64,000 nucleotides of DNA from Rhizobium sp. FKY42 (GTDB lineage: Bacteria > Pseudomonadota > Alphaproteobacteria > Rhizobiales > Rhizobiaceae), in contig NZ_STGA01000059.1 of assembly GCF_005222835.1 (NCBI RefSeq), positions 49,626 through 113,625 of the forward strand. Reading direction: 5' to 3'. The translations under genes were made by a program, and so were the position numbers. Below, piece after piece: positions 32,836-42,179 of the stretch (positions are counted from its first letter, which is position 1; every line of letters starts with the position of its first letter). The notes beneath the pieces are model-generated. The model saw nothing but the letters and a program-made list of their open reading frames with translations. It did not search any database and was not told where the DNA came from.

Positions 32836-35196
32836 TCAGTAACTGGAGGCTCTGCCAATGAGGCGCCTGCCCTTAGGCGAGACGACATAATAGTTCCGCT
32901 TCGGGATTGCGGTTGCGACGATCTCGATCTGCCGTTCATTGAAGCCGATGCGCTCGTATAGCTCGCGCGTACCCGGCTCCCGCGCAGCACCATTCGGCAG
33001 GCAGATTCGTCGGGCAGGATTCCTTCAACACGTCGATGATGCCGGAGCGTTCCGCATCCGAGATCGACTGGGTTGCAAGCACCACGGCGCAATTGGCCTT
33101 GCGCAGCACCTTCAGCCATTCCCTGATCTTGTCGCGAAACGCCGGGTGGCCGAGCATCAACCACGCCTCGGCAAGGATGAGCAGGCTGGGCGCGCCCGTC
33201 ATGCGCTTCTCGATGCGTCGGAAGAGATAGGTGAGGACGGGCACGAGATTGCGCTCGCCCATATTCATCAGTTCCTCGATCTCGAAGCACTGAAACGGTC
33301 CAAGCGCCAGGCCGTCCTCTTCCGCGTCGAGCAATTGGCCCATCGGTCCATCGACCGAATAGTGATGCAGCGCATCCTTGATCTCGCGCATCTGCACGCC
33401 CGATACGAAATCCGAAAGCGAGCGGCCACAGGACTTTGCCATCAGCGCCAACTGCTTGGAGATGGCGTTGCGATAGTCTGGTGTAATCGTCACGCCCTGG
33501 AGAGCCACGAGCATTTCGATCCACTCGGAAGCCCAGGCTCGGTTGCCGTCGGTCGAGAGATCCGCCAGTGGGCTGAAGGATAGCACCTGGCCCTCCCCTC
33601 CCCTCCTCCGCTTGGTCTGGCTGTTCTCCACCGATGTTGTAGTGGTCGCCATTCAGGCCAAGCGTCAGCGGCAGCATGGAGCCGCCGTTGTCGAAGACGA
33701 AGATCTGAGCCTCCGCGTAACGCCGGAACTGCGCCGCGATCAGCGCAAGCAGCGTGATTTGCTGGAGCCGGTTGGCCGAAAGATCAGGGTATGACCGACA
33801 TCATCAACATGCCGGTTGAGCCGGAATGGCGTTGATCCGGCTGCGACCTGCATGAGTGGTGGCGAGGCTGGTGGATAAAAGGGGCAAGGCGCGACCTGGC
33901 TACCGAACCAGATCGAATTGAGCGGAATCAGGTCGGCTAGATTGCGGGTGTTGATCAACGGCTCGCGGATATTGGCATAGGACACGCCCGGCAGGCTGCC
34001 GATATAGGCATCGGTGGCGTTCAGGGTTTCGATCCGGGCGCCGAAACCTTCCGCCTGGATCAAACGGCGGATCGCCTCGCAGTTCTCCTGAAGGCGCTGG
34101 TGGTCCTCATCGAAGATCGCAATGACCGGCGTATAACAGCCGTAGGCAACGAGTTGCGACGAGGCCTCGGCGATCGCGTCCTCTGTTTCCGCCACCATGA
34201 GCATGGCGTCCTGGTCGAGCGACCGCGACTGCGTCTGGAACAACTGGTCGAAGAACGGCCGCACCTTCTGCTGCCATTTCTTGCGCGTGCGTTCGAGCCT
34301 CGCCCTGGCTTCCTACGCATCGAGAAAAACGAAGCGCGACGACCACCGGTAGGTCAGCGGCATCCCATCCGGTCGAGCGTATTGAGAATGCCCGGCCAGC
34401 TTTCGGCGGGCAGCCCATCGATCGCCACCACGGCGAGAAACCCGTTCTCGACGAGTGGCGTCAGGCCATGCTGAAGTTCGGCTGTCACCAGCCAGTCGAG
34501 TTACATGGGGATTTCTGGCAACCGCATAGGGCGGTTCTCGCCTGTGATGCAGAAGCGGATGAACTGGAACAGCTCGTCGTATCGCGCGACTCGATGACCG
34601 CCGCGCCCGGACGTTTCGCGTGTGATCATCCGTCGGATCGACAGGACATTGGCAAGATACTGTTCGACCTCGCGGATCGACGTCAGGAAGGTTTCCAGCG
34701 CCTTGTCGGCATAGGTCGCAGACCGGCTCCCGGCGTCGGAATAGACGTATCGCGTGAGCCCCGACCGTCGAGGTTCCGGAGGGCGCCAGGTCAGGATCAG
34801 GGCATGGCGACTCTCGTAGTGCCCCCTCTCCCTTTGGAAATGCGCCCGCCGCTCGGCGTCGATGGCGCGGGTAACGGGATCAGGGAAATGGCTGGCTTGC
34901 TCTGGCGGGTAATCTTCCGTCGCGACCCGGACAGCCTCGACCTGGACCATCCAACCGGAACCGAGGCGCGACAGGACGGCGTTGATCTGGCGCGACACCT
35001 CGTTGCGCTCAGCGTCGGTCGAACTTTCGCTGTCGGGCCCGGCAAAATACCAGCCGGCCATCAACGAGCCGTCCCTCAGGAGAATAACGCCGTTGTCGAC
35101 CAGTCCCGCGTACGGAACGAGGTCTGCGAAAGACGGGCCGGAATGACGGAAGGACTTGAGAGCGACCATGCCGATAGCCCTCAATAACTGCGCCAC
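32836..35196 (-). pseudogene. trbE: trbE, decayed conjugative ATPase (VirB4-like)
   Basis: The whole gene can be followed on the minus strand in pieces: residues 1-231 from 35196 to an in-frame TAA at 34503-34501 (LPEIPM stop LDWLVT, where Tyr is expected), a 5-base GGATG duplication near 34363-34372, an in-frame TAG near 34315 (FVFLDA stop EARARL), a one-base deletion right after the P-loop near 33755, another shift near 33600 and one near 33000. The P-loop reads RPTGSSKS instead of GPTGSGKS and Walker B reads LLILAEAWLM with Ala for Asp. It also ends early (RRLIGRASSY). Dead gene. Confidence 0.88.
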
Positions 35197-35480
35197 GGCG
35201 ACGATGTTGCCCGGTAGAAGGTCTTGTAGGAGATATGCCGGATATAGACCCGACGCATCAGCGGATCGGCCTTGGCCATCATGCGAAGTGCTGCGACGGC
35301 AACCAGCCAGACCGCAATGCCGAACAGCGCGGCATACCAGGTCAGGACCACGAAGATCAGGATGACGGCGGCGAGCGCCGTCACGAGCACAAGCTCGCGA
35401 TCGACGCCCATCAACATGTTCGGGCGTGACAGGGCGCGGTGCACGCGCGACCGCGCAAGGGACGAAGTGGTATCAGCCAT
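35181..35480 (-). CDS. trbD: TrbD conjugal transfer protein
   Basis: 99 residues from ATG 35480. Two membrane segments ([20 protein letters not shown] and [19 protein letters not shown]), then [16 protein letters not shown], typical for TrbD/VirB3, which works with TrbE at the base of the mating channel. Intact, but its ATPase partner trbE is not. Overlaps trbC by 8 bases and the trbE remnant by 16. Confidence 0.9.
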   Translation of the reverse strand: MADTTSSLARSRVHRALSRPNMLMGVDRELVLVTALAAVILIFVVLTWYAALFGIAVWLVAVAALRMMAKADPLMRRVYIRHISYKTFYRATSSPWRSY

Positions 35481-35877
35481 GAGCCCCCTCCCCTGCTCTG
35501 GTCTCGGCAAGAGGCGGTGTTGGCGTGTGCTGCCCAGCCTGTGCAGGAGGCCTGCCGATCGAGGCCCCGGTTGCGCCGAACAAGGCGACGATCTGTGTCG
35601 CGCCAAGCAGTACGCCGCCGACCAGCGCCACATAGCAGAGCCTTCGGGCGAAATCGTTCAGCTCCCCTCCGAAGATCAGCATGGCGCCGACTATGGCGAC
35701 CGCGGTCAGCGCAATGAAACGCGCAACGGGTCCGGTGATCGACTGCTGGATCTGTTGCAGCGGCGATTCCCATGGAAGCCCCCCTCCCCCGGAAGAGGCG
35801 ACCGCGGGGTCGCAAAGGCTTGCGGCTGCAGTGGCGAATATCACGGAGGCAAGGATGAATTTTGTCTTATGCGACAT
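35473..35877 (-). CDS. trbC: TrbC conjugal pilin
   Basis: 134 residues from ATG 35877. A signal peptide ([20 protein letters not shown]) is followed by the mature pilin with two hydrophobic helices ([20 protein letters not shown] and [20 protein letters not shown]), the VirB2/TrbC layout. Gly-rich inserts here ([13 protein letters not shown]) coincide with GGGNAGGG DNA motifs at 35782-35789 and 35486-35493. Confidence 0.88.
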   Translation of the reverse strand: MSHKTKFILASVIFATAAASLCDPAVASSGGGGLPWESPLQQIQQSITGPVARFIALTAVAIVGAMLIFGGELNDFARRLCYVALVGGVLLGATQIVALFGATGASIGRPPAQAGQHTPTPPLAETRAGEGAHG

Positions 35878-36838
35878 GGCTGTCCTCGTCGATCTGGGCG
35901 TAGTGTTCGGTCTGGTAGTGGCCGTTCCGGTATCCTTCGATGTGGATGACCTCCCGGACGCGCCTCCCCTTCCCCGTGCGCTCGATGGAGACAACCAGAT
36001 CCACGGCTTCGCCGATCACCTCCTGCATCGGCTGCTGGCTTGCCTCCGCCGTCAGTTGTTCCAGCCGCCGCAAGGCGGACATCGCTGTATTGGAGTGGAT
36101 CGTTGTGATCCCGCCTGGATGACCAGTGTTTCAGGCTTTCAGAAGCGTCAGGGCAGCACCGTCCCTGACCTCGCCGACGATGATCCGGTCGGGCCGCAAC
36201 CGCATCGTGCTCTTGAGCAGCCTCGCCATGTCGATCGTGTCGCTGGTATGGAGCGAGATCGCGTTTTCCGCCCCACACTGGATTTCGGCGGTGTCTTCGA
36301 GGATCACCATGCGATCGTCGGGAGCAGTAGAAACCACTTCAGCGATGATGGCATTCGCAAGCGTGGTCTTTCCGGAGCCCGTGCCCCCGGAAATGACGAT
36401 GTTCATGCGAGAATCGATCGCGCTGCGTATCACGGAGGCCTGCGCCTCCGTCATGACCTTGGTCTTTACTTACTCGGTTAAAGGAATGAGACGTGATGCG
36501 CGGCGGCGGATCGTGAACGCCGGTCCAGACACCACGGGCGGCAGCAACCCCTCGAACCGGTGTCCGCCGATCGGCAGCTCACCGGAAATGATCGGCCGAT
36601 CCGTGTCTGCTTCGGACTGCAAGGCGTGGGCGACGCTGCCAATGACGACCTCTGCAGCTGCAGCGGTCATCGCACCGGCTGGCGCCACGCCGTGTCCTAA
36701 TCTCTCGATAAAGAGTCGGCCGTCAGGGTTGAGCATGATTTCGACCACCGTCGCATCTTCAAGTGCGACGCAGAGCTGATCGCCAAGCGCGTCCTGCAGC
36801 TTCCGGACCAGGCGTGGATGGGAACGGAGCTGGGTCAC
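35867..36838 (-). pseudogene. trbB: trbB, conjugative ATPase with two in-frame stop codons
   Basis: A single frame of 324 codons, the normal TrbB length, runs from 36838 to 35867 but has TAA at 36472-36470 (LIPLTE stop VKTKVMTEAQ, normally Tyr) and TGA at 36133-36131 (LTLLKA stop NTGHPGG, normally Trp). There are no frameshifts. Walker A GGTGSGKTT and Walker B ILEDTAEI are intact in the middle piece. It is a VirB11-type traffic ATPase that should be inactive unless the stops are suppressed. Starts 4 bases inside the traI end. Confidence 0.88.
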
Positions 36839-37473
36839 GCAGCGCTCCGGATATTTTGGCGCGCAACGTTCGAGAAAACGGACAGATAGCTCATTGGACG
36901 GACGCGATCGAAGCTCTCCTCATCGGCTGGCAGGGAGCCCGCGATCGCGATCGTATTGCCGATTTTCCTCGGCTCCCCGAGCCGCTTCATCCGCCAGCCG
37001 GCGCGATTGAGGATCCGCTCGAAGCGGAGGTCGGTCGCAGTGACGATCTCGCTGTAGCCGTTGGCCATCGACCATTCGACAATGCCGGCGAACATGGTGA
37101 GCGTGGCGAGATGAAGCTGGCCCCCTCCCCTCGCTTCAGCAAGAGACGTGTCGACACAAAACCTCGAACTTTCGACCATCGTCGGCGAGGCGCCGAGTGA
37201 ACCGGTTCCAAGGAGCTGGGGAAAGGTTCTCTCCAGCATGGTCGGGCCTTGCGTAGGGAGAAGTCGTGCGCATCCGACCAAGCGGGCGTCGTCGGTGATC
37301 GCAAGGATGTAGGTTGGATCAAACCTGTCGTACTCGTCGAACTCGCCCGATTCGGTTACCGTAACATCCCATTCGAGGCGGCCGCGGAACACATTCGCGC
37401 GCAGACGATGCATCTGTGCCAGTTGATTCGAATGATCGGCATAGCGATCAGGTGGGACGGTCAGGATTCGCAT
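36835..37473 (-). CDS. traI: TraI acyl-homoserine-lactone synthase (LuxI family)
   Basis: 212 residues with GGAG upstream of the ATG. LuxI signatures: MHRLRANVFRGRLEW, FDEYDRFDPTYILAITDDA, VGCARLLPTQGPTML, then SSRFCVD and the ATDLRFERILNRAGW region. It makes the quorum signal (3-oxo-C8-HSL in Ti plasmids) that with TraR turns on tra/trb and repABC. Intact, first gene of the traI-trb operon, next to two tra boxes. A Gly-rich ARGGGQ insert coincides with the GGGNAGGG motif at 37123-37130. Confidence 0.93.
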   Translation of the reverse strand: MRILTVPPDRYADHSNQLAQMHRLRANVFRGRLEWDVTVTESGEFDEYDRFDPTYILAITDDARLVGCARLLPTQGPTMLERTFPQLLGTGSLGASPTMVESSRFCVDTSLAEARGGGQLHLATLTMFAGIVEWSMANGYSEIVTATDLRFERILNRAGWRMKRLGEPRKIGNTIAIAGSLPADEESFDRVRPMSYLSVFSNVARQNIRSAA

Positions 37474-37533
37474 TTTTCTCTCCGCTTGTTTCGGACATGC
37501 GGAGAAAGATCATCTGAAAAACGATGTGGCTAT

Positions 37534-37547
37534 CTGCAGATCTGCAG
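37534..37547. promoter_or_regulatory. tra box (TraR-binding palindrome) 1
   Basis: CTGCAGATCTGCAG is a perfect 14-bp palindrome whose core GCAGATCTGC matches the centre of the 18-bp tra box of Ti plasmids. It lies 61 bases upstream of the traI start codon, in the divergent traI-repA region. Confidence 0.8.
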
Positions 37548-37611
37548 CCGGTGATTCTCGTGAGTCGCAACGGCGAAACCGGAATCTGCGTCGGAAATCT
37601 CTTGGCTCGTT

Positions 37612-37625
37612 CTGCAGATCTGCAG
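37612..37625. promoter_or_regulatory. tra box (TraR-binding palindrome) 2
   Basis: A second identical CTGCAGATCTGCAG, 78 bases from the first and 200 bases before repA. Ti plasmids also have two tra boxes between traI and repA that couple quorum sensing to both transfer and copy number. traR itself is not in this window. Confidence 0.8.
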
Positions 37626-37826
37626 GTAGCTGTTGAAAGCGCCGCGTTCTACTTTTGCTTTAAGTCGCGGATTCGGCTTCCTGAATCCGGTTGCAGCGCA
37701 GATTCCGGAAAATGCGTTAACCCCTCGTTAACCTTAAAGATCTTGCAAAGATTGTCGAAATGAGGTGTCTTTGGACACGGCAAATTGCTGTGTTTACGAA
37801 AATTACCGTGTGTACGAGAGGAAGTC

Positions 37827-39023
37827 GTGGAGAATCCCGCCAAGCTACAGAAGGCTATCCATAAACTGATAGCGGCGCACGCGCGAGATCTCTCTAGCGC
37901 GCTCCACGAACATCGCGTGAAGCTATATCCGCCTGAAGCGCGTAAGACGCTTCGATCTTTTTCGTCCATCGAAGCTGCCAAGCTCATTGGTGTGAATGAT
38001 GGTTATCTCCGCCACCTGTCCTTGGAAGGGAAAGGGCCGCAGCCGGAAGTGGCCGCGAACAACAGGCGCTCATACTCCGTTGAGACCATCCAGGCTCTCC
38101 GCGAGTATCTCGACGAAAATGGCAAAGGTGATCGTCGATATTCTCCTCGACGAACGGGTCGCGAACATCTGCAGGTCATAACGGCCGTCAATTTCAAGGG
38201 TGGATCTGGTAAAACCACGACGGCTGCTCACCTCGCGCAGTTCCTTGCCCTCAACGGTTATAGGGTCCTCGCAATCGATCTCGATCCCCAGGCCAGCATG
38301 TCGGCCCTGCATGGTTTTCAGCCCGAGTTCGACGTCAAGGATAACGAGACCCTCTACGGTGCAGTGCGCTATGATGAGGAACGCCGTCCGTTGAAGGATG
38401 TGATCAAGAAGACGTACTTCACCAACCTCGACCTCGTACCAGGCAACCTCGAGCTCATGGAGTTCGAACACGACACGGCGAAGGTGCTTGGCTCGAATGA
38501 TCGTAAGAACATCTTTTTCACGAGGATGGACGACGCAATCTCGTCGGTCGCTGATGACTATGATGTCGTAGTTGTCGACTGCCCTCCCCAACTCGGGTTC
38601 CTAACGATCTCAGCTCTCTGCGCTGCAACGGCAGTTCTGGTTACAGTTCATCCGCAGATGCTCGATGTGATGTCCATGTGTCAGTTCCTGCTTATGACGT
38701 CGGAGCTTTTGAGCGTGGTGGCCGACGCCGGTGGCAGCATGAACTATGATTGGATGCGATATCTCGTGACCCGCTATGAGCCTGGCGATGGACCACAGAA
38801 CCAGATGGTGTCGTTCATGCGGACCATGTTCGGTGAGCACGTCCTCAACCACCCCATGCTAAAAAGCACGGCCATATCGGACGCCGGTATCACCAAACAG
38901 ACCTTGTACGAGGTCAGCCGCGACCAGTTCACAAGGGCGACCTACGACCGTGCAATGGAATCGCTCGATAACGTGAACCGTGAAATCGAGCAGCTCATTC
39001 AATCGGCATGGGGGCGCAAGTGA
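37827..39023 (+). CDS. repA: RepA partition ATPase (ParA family)
   Basis: 398 residues from GTG 37827, chosen because GAGAGGAAG precedes it; an upstream TTG has no ribosome site. N-terminal helix-turn-helix region (SIEAAKLIGVNDGYLRHLSL), deviant Walker A FKGGSGKTTTAAHLAQFLAL near residue 123, Walker A-prime VVVVDCPPQLGFLTISA. Partition ATPase and autorepressor of the repABC operon. Just upstream lie the tra boxes. Confidence 0.95.
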   Translation: MENPAKLQKAIHKLIAAHARDLSSALHEHRVKLYPPEARKTLRSFSSIEAAKLIGVNDGYLRHLSLEGKGPQPEVAANNRRSYSVETIQALREYLDENGKGDRRYSPRRTGREHLQVITAVNFKGGSGKTTTAAHLAQFLALNGYRVLAIDLDPQASMSALHGFQPEFDVKDNETLYGAVRYDEERRPLKDVIKKTYFTNLDLVPGNLELMEFEHDTAKVLGSNDRKNIFFTRMDDAISSVADDYDVVVVDCPPQLGFLTISALCAATAVLVTVHPQMLDVMSMCQFLLMTSELLSVVADAGGSMNYDWMRYLVTRYEPGDGPQNQMVSFMRTMFGEHVLNHPMLKSTAISDAGITKQTLYEVSRDQFTRATYDRAMESLDNVNREIEQLIQSAWGRK

Positions 39024-39064
39024 CCGATCGCTATCACTCTTTCCGAGAGGCATCGGCGGAAAAG

Positions 39065-39080
39065 TTGCCAGCCGGAAACT
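39065..39080. other. parS centromere site between repA and repB
   Basis: GTTGCCAGCCGGAAAC fits the repABC parS consensus GTT-N4-GC-N4-AAC exactly. A second site follows repC. RepB should bind here and seed partition complexes. Confidence 0.85.
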
Positions 39081-39146
39081 TTGATGAAGTTGGCCCTCAA
39101 CCGCCTGCCTACGTCGAGCTTTGCGTGATTCAGAAAGGAGGCGCGG

Positions 39147-40106
39147 ATGGCTAGAAAGCATCTACTCTCCGACCTTAAGATACCAAGTCAAACGGCTGCC
39201 GAGGTAGCTGAAACTCCAGACCAAGAATCAGCCCCTCCGCAATACGCGCCTAGGGGAGCTATCGGTGCGGTCTCGCGTTCTATCGAGCTGCTCAAGTCAC
39301 AGTCACTGAGTGAACTTGATCCGGATCTAATCGATGCACCGCCGGTGCGCGACAGGCTTCCCGAAGACGAGACTGACTTCGAGGAGTTCGCGCGCAATAT
39401 CCGCGAGAACGGGCAGCAGGTACCAATTTTGGTGCGGCCGCATCCGACGGCAGAAGGACGATATCAGGTCGCCTACGGGCGTCGTCGTCTACGCGCTGTC
39501 AAAGCAGCGGGGATGATGGTCAAGGCCTCTGTTCGCCCCCTCACCGATGAGGAGCTTGTCCGAGCCCAGGGGCAGGAGAATACCGGACGACGCGATCTTT
39601 CGTTCATCGAGCGAGCGCTTTACGCGGCCGAGCTTGAGGCAAACGGCTTTGACCGCCCGGTCATCATGGCGGCGCTTGGCGTCGACAAAAGTAATCTCTC
39701 GCGGCTCATTCAGGCTGCGACGCAACTGCCGAAGGACGTCATCCAATCGATCGGTGCGGCTCCAAAGACGGGACGCGACCGCTGGTACGAACTGGCGGCT
39801 CGGTTCGTCAATGAAGATACTGTCGGGTTGGCACGAGCGCTTTTGGTGGATCCGGGAACTCAAGCACTATCGTCGGACGAGCGTTTCTCGCGGGTCTTCG
39901 ACGCCGTTGCACCTAAAAAGGCCAAGAAGGACAAGCCGCGGCCGCAGGTCTGGCAAGCCGACGACGGCGTCAAGGCACTAAAGTACCATCAGGACAAGCG
40001 GTCAGTCACACTGACGATCGACAAGAAGGCTGCGCCGGAATTTGGCGAATACCTTCTGTCGGCCCTCCCCGAAATCTACGCTTCGTTCAAGAAGGCGAAG
40101 CGGTAG
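39147..40106 (+). CDS. repB: RepB partition protein (ParB family)
   Basis: 319 residues, AGGAGG upstream of the ATG. ParB N-domain: EEFARNIRENGQQVPILVRP, GRYQVAYGRRRLRAVKAAGM, RAQGQENTGRRDLSFIERAL; helix-turn-helix PVIMAALGVDKSNLSRLIQA; C-terminal dimer domain. Binds the parS sites at 39065-39080 and 41569-41584. Confidence 0.95.
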   Translation: MARKHLLSDLKIPSQTAAEVAETPDQESAPPQYAPRGAIGAVSRSIELLKSQSLSELDPDLIDAPPVRDRLPEDETDFEEFARNIRENGQQVPILVRPHPTAEGRYQVAYGRRRLRAVKAAGMMVKASVRPLTDEELVRAQGQENTGRRDLSFIERALYAAELEANGFDRPVIMAALGVDKSNLSRLIQAATQLPKDVIQSIGAAPKTGRDRWYELAARFVNEDTVGLARALLVDPGTQALSSDERFSRVFDAVAPKKAKKDKPRPQVWQADDGVKALKYHQDKRSVTLTIDKKAAPEFGEYLLSALPEIYASFKKAKR

Positions 40107-40141
40107 ATGAAGCCAACCAACGAAAGGTATCAATAGCGCAA

Positions 40142-40193
40142 AGAAAAAGCCCTCCGAAACGGTGTTCCAGAAGGCCTCTCTCAGTTTGGTCGC
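40142..40193 (-). ncRNA. Antisense RNA (ctRNA) controlling repC
   Basis: In the repB-repC gap on the minus strand, TTGACT (40228-40223) and GATTCT (40205-40200) are 17 bases apart and predict a start near 40193. The RNA ends in an 11-bp stem (GCCTTCTGGAA with TTTCGGAGGGC, three G-U pairs, loop CACCG) followed by TTTTTC near 40140-40149. Size and place match the incompatibility ctRNAs of repABC plasmids, which pair with the repC leader and block its synthesis. Confidence 0.85.
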
Positions 40194-40281
40194 TTTAGAG
40201 AATCGCACTTCCCGGAATCACAGTCAAGAGTCAACGCCATTCAGGCGTAGCCTTTTCTTTGCCTTGTGAAAGGTGAAGGAC

Positions 40282-41499
40282 ATGGACACGGGAAGTTTAA
40301 CGACGCCCTTTGGGCGGCGACCGATGACGTTTGCCCTTGTGAAGCGTCAGTTTGAGACGAAGAAGGCTGATACACCAACGGCGGTCGACAAGTGGCGCGT
40401 CTTCCGCGACATCGGTGACGCTCGTACCCGTCTTGGCCTCCAGGATCGGGCACTGGCGGTATTGAACGCCCTTCTGTCATTCTTTCCTGCCACGGAACTC
40501 GGCAGTGACAAGAACCTGATCGTGTTCCCATCTAATGCACAGCTATCTGCCCGCGCAAACGGCATTGCCGGGACGACGCTGCGTAAATGCCTTGGGACCC
40601 TAGTCGAAGCCGGCATCATCATTCGTAAGGATAGCCCTAACGGCAAACGATACGCTCGAAAGTCCGGCGAAGGAGACATCGAAGACGCCTATGGCTTCAG
40701 CCTTGCCCCCCTTCTCGCTCGCGCCGCCGAGTTCGCGGCCCTCGCGCAGGAGGTTGCCGCCGAGCAGCGACGGTTCCGCATCATGAAGGACCGCCTTACG
40801 ATCGTACGTAGAGACGTGAGGAAGCTCATTACCGTTGGCCTAGAAGAGAACTTGCCAGGTGACTGGACGGCAGTCGAGGCACGCTTCATCGACGTCGTAA
40901 GCCGGTTCGTGAGGAGACCGACACTGGAGGACATCGCTGCGAGCCTCGAGGAGATGAGCTTTCTGCACGAAGAAGTCTCCAGAATGTTGGAAACGCATGA
41001 AGAAACCAGAGAAAGCGATGGCAATGACATCGCTTTTGGGCGCCACATACAGGATTCAAATACCGAATCCAGCGATGAACTTGAACCTAGCTTCGAAAAG
41101 AAGCAGGGCGAACAGTCCGCGCCAAACAAGATCACGACGAGGAAGAGCGAACCGGAGGCATTCCCGTTGTCGATGGTGTTGCGGGCCTGCCCAGAGGTAA
41201 CCGCTTACGGGCCTGGCGGCTCGATCAGTAGCTGGCGAGAAATGATGGCGGCCGCCGTGACTATTCGCCAAATGTTGGGTGTCAGCCCGTCGGCCTACGA
41301 GGAAGCCTGCGAAGCCCTCGGACAAGCCGGTGCGGCGATCGCCATCGCCTGCATTCACGAGCGGGCGGGCCACATTAATTCGGCCGGCGGCTACCTCCGA
41401 GATTTGACAGCGAAGGCGCGGCGAGGGGAGTTTTCGCTTGGGCCGATGTTGTTCGCGCAAGTGAGAGCCCATTCCGGATCTTCCCAAAGATCAGCATGA
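40282..41499 (+). CDS. repC: RepC replication initiator
   Basis: 405 residues from ATG 40282 (MDTGSLTTPFGRRPM), with AAGG upstream. Conserved RepC segments: ALAVLNALLSFFPATELGS, LIVFPSNAQLSARANGIAGT, TLRKCLGTLVEAGIIIRKDS and the C-terminal GQAGAAIAIACIHERAG, HINSAGGYLRDLTAKA. RepC initiates replication at an origin inside its own gene, usually an AT-rich stretch in the middle. Compare the fragment at 31306-31507. Confidence 0.95.
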   Translation: MDTGSLTTPFGRRPMTFALVKRQFETKKADTPTAVDKWRVFRDIGDARTRLGLQDRALAVLNALLSFFPATELGSDKNLIVFPSNAQLSARANGIAGTTLRKCLGTLVEAGIIIRKDSPNGKRYARKSGEGDIEDAYGFSLAPLLARAAEFAALAQEVAAEQRRFRIMKDRLTIVRRDVRKLITVGLEENLPGDWTAVEARFIDVVSRFVRRPTLEDIAASLEEMSFLHEEVSRMLETHEETRESDGNDIAFGRHIQDSNTESSDELEPSFEKKQGEQSAPNKITTRKSEPEAFPLSMVLRACPEVTAYGPGGSISSWREMMAAAVTIRQMLGVSPSAYEEACEALGQAGAAIAIACIHERAGHINSAGGYLRDLTAKARRGEFSLGPMLFAQVRAHSGSSQRSA

Positions 41500-41568
41500 A
41501 GGTTGTTTTTTGCTCAACGTGGCCGTATCTGTCTGATTTTACAAGGTTTATTCCCTTTCCGACCTGAA

Positions 41569-41584
41569 GTTTCCGGCCGGAAAC
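41569..41584. other. parS centromere site after repC
   Basis: GTTTCCGGCCGGAAAC is a perfect 16-bp palindrome fitting GTT-N4-GC-N4-AAC, 70 bases past repC. Together with the site at 39065-39080 it gives a typical pair of parS sites flanking repB-repC. Confidence 0.85.
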
Positions 41585-41704
41585 TGTGCGGGTTACATTG
41601 GGACCGCTACGGCCGATGTTGAAAGCTTGCAGAGCCTCCCGAGTTTTATGGTGTCGGTCTGACTACGGCACGTGATAGGGAACAGGTGCTCCCATGGTGT
41701 TTTT

Positions 41705-41944
41705 ATGCGTCTGAACTATTTTGCTTCCGTGTGCTCTTTCATCATCCTTCTCGACAGTGGTGCCAGCGCCCAGCTTTGGAGAAGTGCTGACCTATCATCT
41801 GTAGGCTGGTCCGTTGAACGGCTGAAGGCGGCGCACGCCGTTGCCACATCCCGAAAGCGCCAGCCTAACGCAGACGATCATGTGGCTGGCCGCGTGATTT
41901 CCGACGCGAGTGACGGCATTATTACAACGCGGCGCGACGGTTAA
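41705..41944 (+). CDS. Possible small exported protein
   Basis: 79 residues from ATG 41705 with a signal-like N-terminus (NYFASVCSFIILLDSGASAQ). The rest (LKAAHAVATSRKRQPNADDH) shows no family. Weak ribosome site. The rest of the 41500-42179 stretch holds parS and, at 42026-42049, an inverted-repeat end, and no other gene. Confidence 0.3.
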   Translation: MRLNYFASVCSFIILLDSGASAQLWRSADLSSVGWSVERLKAAHAVATSRKRQPNADDHVAGRVISDASDGIITTRRDG

Positions 41945-42025
41945 TATCGATGACGAGGCGATGCAGAGCGAACTTGTACGCTTGGTGAGCCTGTACCCCG
42001 GGGAGTGATCGTCGGCTGAGACAAC

Positions 42026-42049
42026 CGCTTAGAGTGCCATTTCACCCCC
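42026..42049. repeat. Left inverted repeat of an IS-like unit around the 392-residue gene
   Basis: The 24 bases at 42026-42049 (CGCTTAGAGTGCCATTTC then ACCCCC) are repeated in inverted orientation at 43427-43450 with one mismatch. A related, weaker copy is at 51602-51625. Such ends resemble those of IS21-type elements, but no transposase lies between the two repeats. Confidence 0.6.
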
Positions 42050-42179
42050 GGCTGAAACCGGGCCCTGGCCGTTAACCCGATTGCAGCGTCGATGCCTCTA
42101 CAAGTCAACCTAGTATTTCGGGCCTTGCCTCATCGCCGGTAGCTCTTGCGACCGGCAACGCGACAGAGGGAGTTAATTT

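Larger units (their letters stand above)
33591..37130 (-). repeat. GGGNAGGG (KOPS-like) motifs pointing left, six copies
   Basis: On the minus strand GGGNAGGG occurs at 33591-33598, 33596-33603, 35486-35493, 35782-35789, 35967-35974 and 37123-37130, all in the trb/traI genes, where they force Gly-rich inserts. All point away from repABC. No copy in the other orientation was found by eye on this side. Confidence 0.6.

Noticed and set aside
37711..37735. GTTAACCCCTCGTTAAC near repA as a third parS
   Set aside because: It does not match GTT-N4-GC-N4-AAC in spacing and lacks the central GC.
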